From Deltaproteobacteria bacterium (GTDB lineage Bacteria; Desulfobacterota; Desulfobaccia; Desulfobaccales; Desulfobaccaceae), in contig VGSX01000132.1 of NCBI GenBank assembly GCA_016874895.1, forward strand, positions 1 through 8,927: DNA of 8,927 nt, written 5' to 3'. This document shows, one piece after another, positions 6,239 through 8,927 of this stretch. The number at the start of each line of letters is the position of its first letter. Within the stretch, counting starts at the first letter, position 1. Both the position numbers and the translations under genes were made by a program. Under the pieces are notes generated by a model. It was not told where the DNA came from. It made no database searches and was given only the letters and a program-made list of their open reading frames with translations.

Positions 6239-6247
6239 CTCCTTTGG
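6239..6247. repeat. Right target-site duplication of MITE copy 3
   Basis: This is an exact second copy of ctcctttgg (compare 6084-6092). It immediately follows the last base of the element and supports insertion by a transposase that makes 9-bp staggered cuts. Confidence 0.75.
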
Positions 6248-6284
6248 AATACAAGCCCCTGCGAAATTCACCTGTCCCCTACAC

Positions 6285-6311
6285 TGTCATTCTGAGCGCA
6301 GCGAAGAATCT
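6285..6311. repeat. Short dispersed-repeat motif of the TGTCATTCTGAGCG...GAAGAATCT type
   Basis: The 27-bp string starts TGTCATTCTGAGCG and ends GCGAAGAATCT, with an internal AGCGCAGCG direct repeat and ATTCT/AGAAT at its edges. I recognise this as resembling a short intergenic sequence that recurs in many unrelated bacterial genomes. Only one copy is present here, so its repeat status rests on memory. It sits between MITE copy 3 and the binding-protein gene. Confidence 0.45.
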
Positions 6312-6331
6312 AATATTCACAACTCAAATAT

Positions 6332-6349
6332 AAAAAAACCGTCAACCGG
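6332..6349 (-). terminator. Weak candidate intrinsic terminator after the amino-acid-binding protein gene
   Basis: On the minus strand CCGGTTGACGG can form a three-base-pair GC stem (CCG/CGG) with a five-base loop and runs straight into seven T residues. It lies 15 bp after the stop codon at 6365. The position and T-tract fit a terminator, but the stem is very short. Confidence 0.3.
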
Positions 6350-6364
6350 AAACTAAAAACTCTC

Positions 6365-7390
6365 TTACCGGAAAGGGGGTGAGTACATCAGGCCTCCCTT
6401 CTTTGTGAGGCGGTTGAGTCCCCGGTCCAGCTTAAGCCCGCTTTCACCCAGATGGCGCTCATACATTTCGCCGTAATTGCCCACTGCCTCGATGACCCGG
6501 AGCACCCAGCCGGGTTGAAGCCCCAGGGCCTTTTCCGGCAAGCCGTCGGAGGCCAGGAAGCGGCGCGTCCCAGGGTCGGGTGAATTTTCCAACAGTTTCC
6601 TCGCCTCAGCCTGGGTAATGCCCCGCTCCTCGGCCTCGATGAGGGCGTAGAGCACCCATTTGACCGCAGTGAGCCAGTTCTCGTCGCCCCGCCGCACCAC
6701 CGCCCCGAGGGGTTCCTGGGAGATGATCTCAGGCAAAATATGGAATTTTTCCATGCCATTGGGCTCCATCAAGCGGAGGGCGGCCAGCTGCGAGCGGTCC
6801 GAGGTCACGGCCTGGCATTGCCCGGCTTCCAGAAGAGATATCATCTCTGTCCCAGTCTCCACCGATAAGGGCGTCATGTCCCAGCCGTGCAGGGTGAAAT
6901 AATCCGCCATGTTTGCCTTATGCGTCGTTCGGCGCAGGTAGCAGATGGTGGCGCCGTTTAATTCTGCCAGGGTGCGGATGCCGCTCTTTTTGGGGACCAT
7001 GAAGGCCTGGCCATCAAGATAGTAAATCCCGGCAAAGTGAACCCCGATGGCGGCTTCCCGCTCGAAGGTCTGGGTGGTGTTGCGCATGAGCAGTTCAATC
7101 TTGCCGGAGAGCAACATCGGGAAACGGCTGGCGGCAGTCACGGGCACAAAGGCCACCTTGTCGGCATCTCCCAAAACTGCGGCAGCCACGGCGCGGCAGA
7201 AATCCACGTTGAAGCCTTGCCATTTCCCCGCCTCATCTTTTCGAGAAAAGCCGAGCAAGTTCTCGTGCACCCCGCAGCGCAATACCTTATTGGCCTTGAT
7301 GTAGTCCATGGTGGGGCTGGCCAGCAGAGTAACAGGGGCACAAACCGCGAGCATCGCCACCAAAAATCCAATTCTGCGTAAAGATTTCAT
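6365..7390 (-). CDS. AapJ/BztA-like periplasmic general L-amino-acid-binding protein
   Basis: This 341-residue exported type II periplasmic binding protein (SBP_bac_3 family) has a signal peptide, MKSLRRIGFLVAMLAVCAPV, and a likely cleavage site near LLAS (22-25). The mature part shows the AapJ/BztA pattern: VLRCGVHENLLGFS (36-49), GFNVDFCRAVAAAVLGDADK (59-78), RNTTQTFERE (103-112), GIYYLDGQAFMVPKKSGI (121-138), LPEIISQEPLGAVVRRGDENW (219-239) and VGNYGEMYERHLG (303-315). The C-terminus RGLNRLTKKGGLMYSPPFR is also diagnostic. Family members feed general or glutamate/aspartate/glutamine uptake ABC systems. The aapQMP-type permease and ATPase genes that normally follow are absent; a repeat and an ion transporter follow instead. 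At 150-157 the sequence is CYLRRTTH, where relatives usually have a Gly before the Thr pair, so ligand preference may differ. The ATG at 7390 has only a weak GAG upstream. Confidence 0.88.
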   Translation of the reverse strand: MKSLRRIGFLVAMLAVCAPVTLLASPTMDYIKANKVLRCGVHENLLGFSRKDEAGKWQGFNVDFCRAVAAAVLGDADKVAFVPVTAASRFPMLLSGKIELLMRNTTQTFEREAAIGVHFAGIYYLDGQAFMVPKKSGIRTLAELNGATICYLRRTTHKANMADYFTLHGWDMTPLSVETGTEMISLLEAGQCQAVTSDRSQLAALRLMEPNGMEKFHILPEIISQEPLGAVVRRGDENWLTAVKWVLYALIEAEERGITQAEARKLLENSPDPGTRRFLASDGLPEKALGLQPGWVLRVIEAVGNYGEMYERHLGESGLKLDRGLNRLTKKGGLMYSPPFR

Positions 7391-7483
7391 AAAAATCTCA
7401 TTTTTTAATGCGAATATCGCCGGTTGAAGGGCGGTTCCGGGATTGCCCCAGACCTCCCCTGGTGTCTCTCTTTGAAAACAGAC

Positions 7484-8902
7484 CTATTGCGTTCGCCTGT
7501 CCCAGCCTCCCCCCAGGGCCTTGTAGAGCTGCACCACGGTGAGGAGCTGATCCCGCTGTACGTTGGCCAGGTCCAGTTCCGCAGCAAAGAGCTGCCGGTC
7601 GGCATCCAAGACGGCCAGGAATGACTCCAGTCCGCCCTTATACCTCAAGTTGGCCAGGTCGGAGTAATCCTGATTGCTCTTCACCAGGGCCTCCTGCTCC
7701 CGACGGACGTCGCCGAGCTGGGCATGGGCGATGAGGCCGTCCGAGACTTCCCGGAAGGCCTGGCGGACGGTGAATTGATAAAGCACCAGGGCCTGATCCC
7801 TCAGGGCCCAGGTCTCTTGGAGAGCAAAATAATGGCGGCCGCCGGTGAAGATGGGTAGGGTCACCGCGGGGCCGATGGTCCAGATCTTGGCCGGTCCGGT
7901 GAACAGGTCGGACAGATCCATGCTCTGGCGGCCGAAGAGGCCGGTGAGGCTGATACGGGGAAAGAAATCGGCCCGGGCCGCGCCGATGCGGTAGTTGGCG
8001 GCTACCAGGACCTCCTCGGCCTGGCGGATGTCCGGCCGGCGCTCCAGCAGGTCCGAGGGCAGGCCAGCTGGGACAGTGGCCCGCACCGCCAGGGCCGGGA
8101 GAGGTTTTCCCCGGCTGATAGGCTGGGGGTTGATTCCCAACAGCAGGCAGATGCGGTTCTCCTGCTGGGAAATCTGGCGTTTCAGGTCCGCGATTCTGAC
8201 CCCCGCGGTATGCACCAGGGCATTCACCTGGGCCACGTCCTGGCGGGAGACGACGCCGCGTTCAAAGCGCATGACCACCAGGCGGCGGGATTTCTCGAAG
8301 GATTTCAGGGTGGCCCGAGCGATTTCCAGTTGGCGGTCCAGGGTGCGCAGCTCGAAGTATGCCTGGGCCATTTCGGCCACCACGCTGGCGAAGACGGCCT
8401 GCTGGGCCCACTGGGAAGAGAAGAACTCCGCCCTGGCCGCATCGGTGAGGCTGCGCCAGCGGCCGAACAGGTCCACCTCCCAGAAAAGGTCCAGGCTGAG
8501 CTGGTTAATATCCCCCGTGTGCGGCGCTCCCCGGGGCAGAGGCGGGAAGCTTACCTGGGACACCCTCTGGCGCTGAAAAATGTAGGCGCCTCCGGCCTGG
8601 GGCAGCCACAGGGAGCGGCTGCTGCCCACCCGGGCCCGGGACTCGGCCACCCGGGCCGCGGCCAGTTGCACGTCGTAATTCTGCTCCAGGGCGATGCGGA
8701 TGAGGTTCTGGAGTTCCCGGTCGTCGAAAATTTCCCACCAGGCCAGGTCCGCCAGACTGTTCAGACCGTGCTGGGGCTGGCCCTGCAGGGATTGGAAACG
8801 GTATTCCTGGGGCACTTCCCCCGGGGTGCGGGCATATTTCGGGGCCAGGCTGCAGCCGGCCAGGAGCAGGATCAGGAGGAGCGCCCAGGCCTGCCGTCTC
8901 AC
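7484..8902 (-). CDS. NodT/OprM-family outer-membrane efflux lipoprotein of an RND-type pump
   Basis: This 472-residue outer-membrane factor would form the trimeric exit duct of a tripartite efflux pump. The signal peptide ends in a clear lipobox, LLAG-C, with the lipidated Cys at residue 17, followed by SLAPKY. Two OEP repeats follow. In the first, WWEIFDDRELQNLI (55-68), ALEQNYDVQLAAARV (71-85) and DLFWEVDLFGRWR (138-150) are diagnostic. The second includes PAGLPSDLLERRPDIRQAEE (278-297), ANYRIGAARADFFPRISLTG (302-321) and RYKGGLESFLAVLDADRQLF (420-439). The length is typical. The start codon is GTG at 8902, supported by GGGAGG with a 6-nt spacer. The membrane-fusion and RND pump genes that usually precede such a gene would lie beyond the right edge. 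The pump substrate is not indicated. Confidence 0.93.
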   Translation of the reverse strand: MRRQAWALLLILLLAGCSLAPKYARTPGEVPQEYRFQSLQGQPQHGLNSLADLAWWEIFDDRELQNLIRIALEQNYDVQLAAARVAESRARVGSSRSLWLPQAGGAYIFQRQRVSQVSFPPLPRGAPHTGDINQLSLDLFWEVDLFGRWRSLTDAARAEFFSSQWAQQAVFASVVAEMAQAYFELRTLDRQLEIARATLKSFEKSRRLVVMRFERGVVSRQDVAQVNALVHTAGVRIADLKRQISQQENRICLLLGINPQPISRGKPLPALAVRATVPAGLPSDLLERRPDIRQAEEVLVAANYRIGAARADFFPRISLTGLFGRQSMDLSDLFTGPAKIWTIGPAVTLPIFTGGRHYFALQETWALRDQALVLYQFTVRQAFREVSDGLIAHAQLGDVRREQEALVKSNQDYSDLANLRYKGGLESFLAVLDADRQLFAAELDLANVQRDQLLTVVQLYKALGGGWDRRTQ

Positions 8903-8908
8903 GGTGCA

Positions 8909-8914
8909 CCTCCC
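8909..8914 (-). promoter_or_regulatory. Strong ribosome binding site for the GTG start at 8902
   Basis: GGGAGG on the minus strand lies 6 nt upstream of GTG (8902-8900). It is the best Shine-Dalgarno in the window and supports the non-ATG start, which places the signal peptide MRRQAWALLL right at the N-terminus. Confidence 0.65.
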
Positions 8915-8927
8915 TGCCGCCCCCGGC

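Noticed and set aside
7391..7483. Promoter or hairpin between the efflux gene and the binding-protein gene
   Set aside because: Only four-of-six hexamer matches and bulged stems were found; nothing stood out from background.
7995..8576. 193-residue plus-strand open frame
   Set aside because: It is antisense to the NodT-type gene and very rich in Arg and Ser, which is typical of a shadow frame.

Overview
The window looks like a chromosomal segment of a Gram-negative bacterium with a moderately high GC content. The Gram-negative reading rests on an outer-membrane efflux lipoprotein and two exported substrate-binding proteins. Together with the intergenic repeats, the gene style would suit a deltaproteobacterium-like lineage (Desulfobacterota), but that placement is an impression and not a demonstration. 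Every gene I can support is on the minus strand, so transcription runs from the right edge to the left edge.

Region by region, in transcription order: (1) 8902-7484 is a NodT/OprM-type outer-membrane factor of an RND-type efflux pump; its inner-membrane partners would lie beyond the right edge. (2) 7390-6365 is an AapJ/BztA-like periplasmic amino-acid-binding protein with no permease or ATPase beside it, followed by a weak terminator and a short dispersed repeat. (3) 6238-6093 is a 146-bp MITE-like element flanked by a perfect 9-bp direct repeat. (4) 6047-4701 is an ArsB/NhaD (SLC13-type) ion transporter, then a hairpin at 4666-4634. (5) From 4524 to the left edge is a five-gene branched-chain amino acid-type (Liv/HAAT) ABC transporter: livK-like binding protein, livH and livM permeases, livG ATPase, and the first 26 codons of a livF ATPase cut by the window edge.

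The Liv genes would form one import system: LivK captures the ligand in the periplasm, LivH and LivM form the channel, and LivG and LivF power it. livK/livH and livM/livG overlap, as in a translationally coupled operon. livH and livM, however, are separated by 420 bp that hold two further copies of the MITE-like element in tandem, ending 14 bp before the livM start codon. A second gap, between livG and livF, holds a good sigma-70-like promoter aimed at livF. The operon therefore seems to have been split and possibly re-promoted.

The most notable signal is the repeat family. It has three 145/146-bp copies with imperfect terminal inverted repeats built from a 7-bp periodic TCAGC motif, no coding capacity, and a clean target-site duplication at one copy. 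I see no CRISPR array, tRNA, rRNA or defence system.
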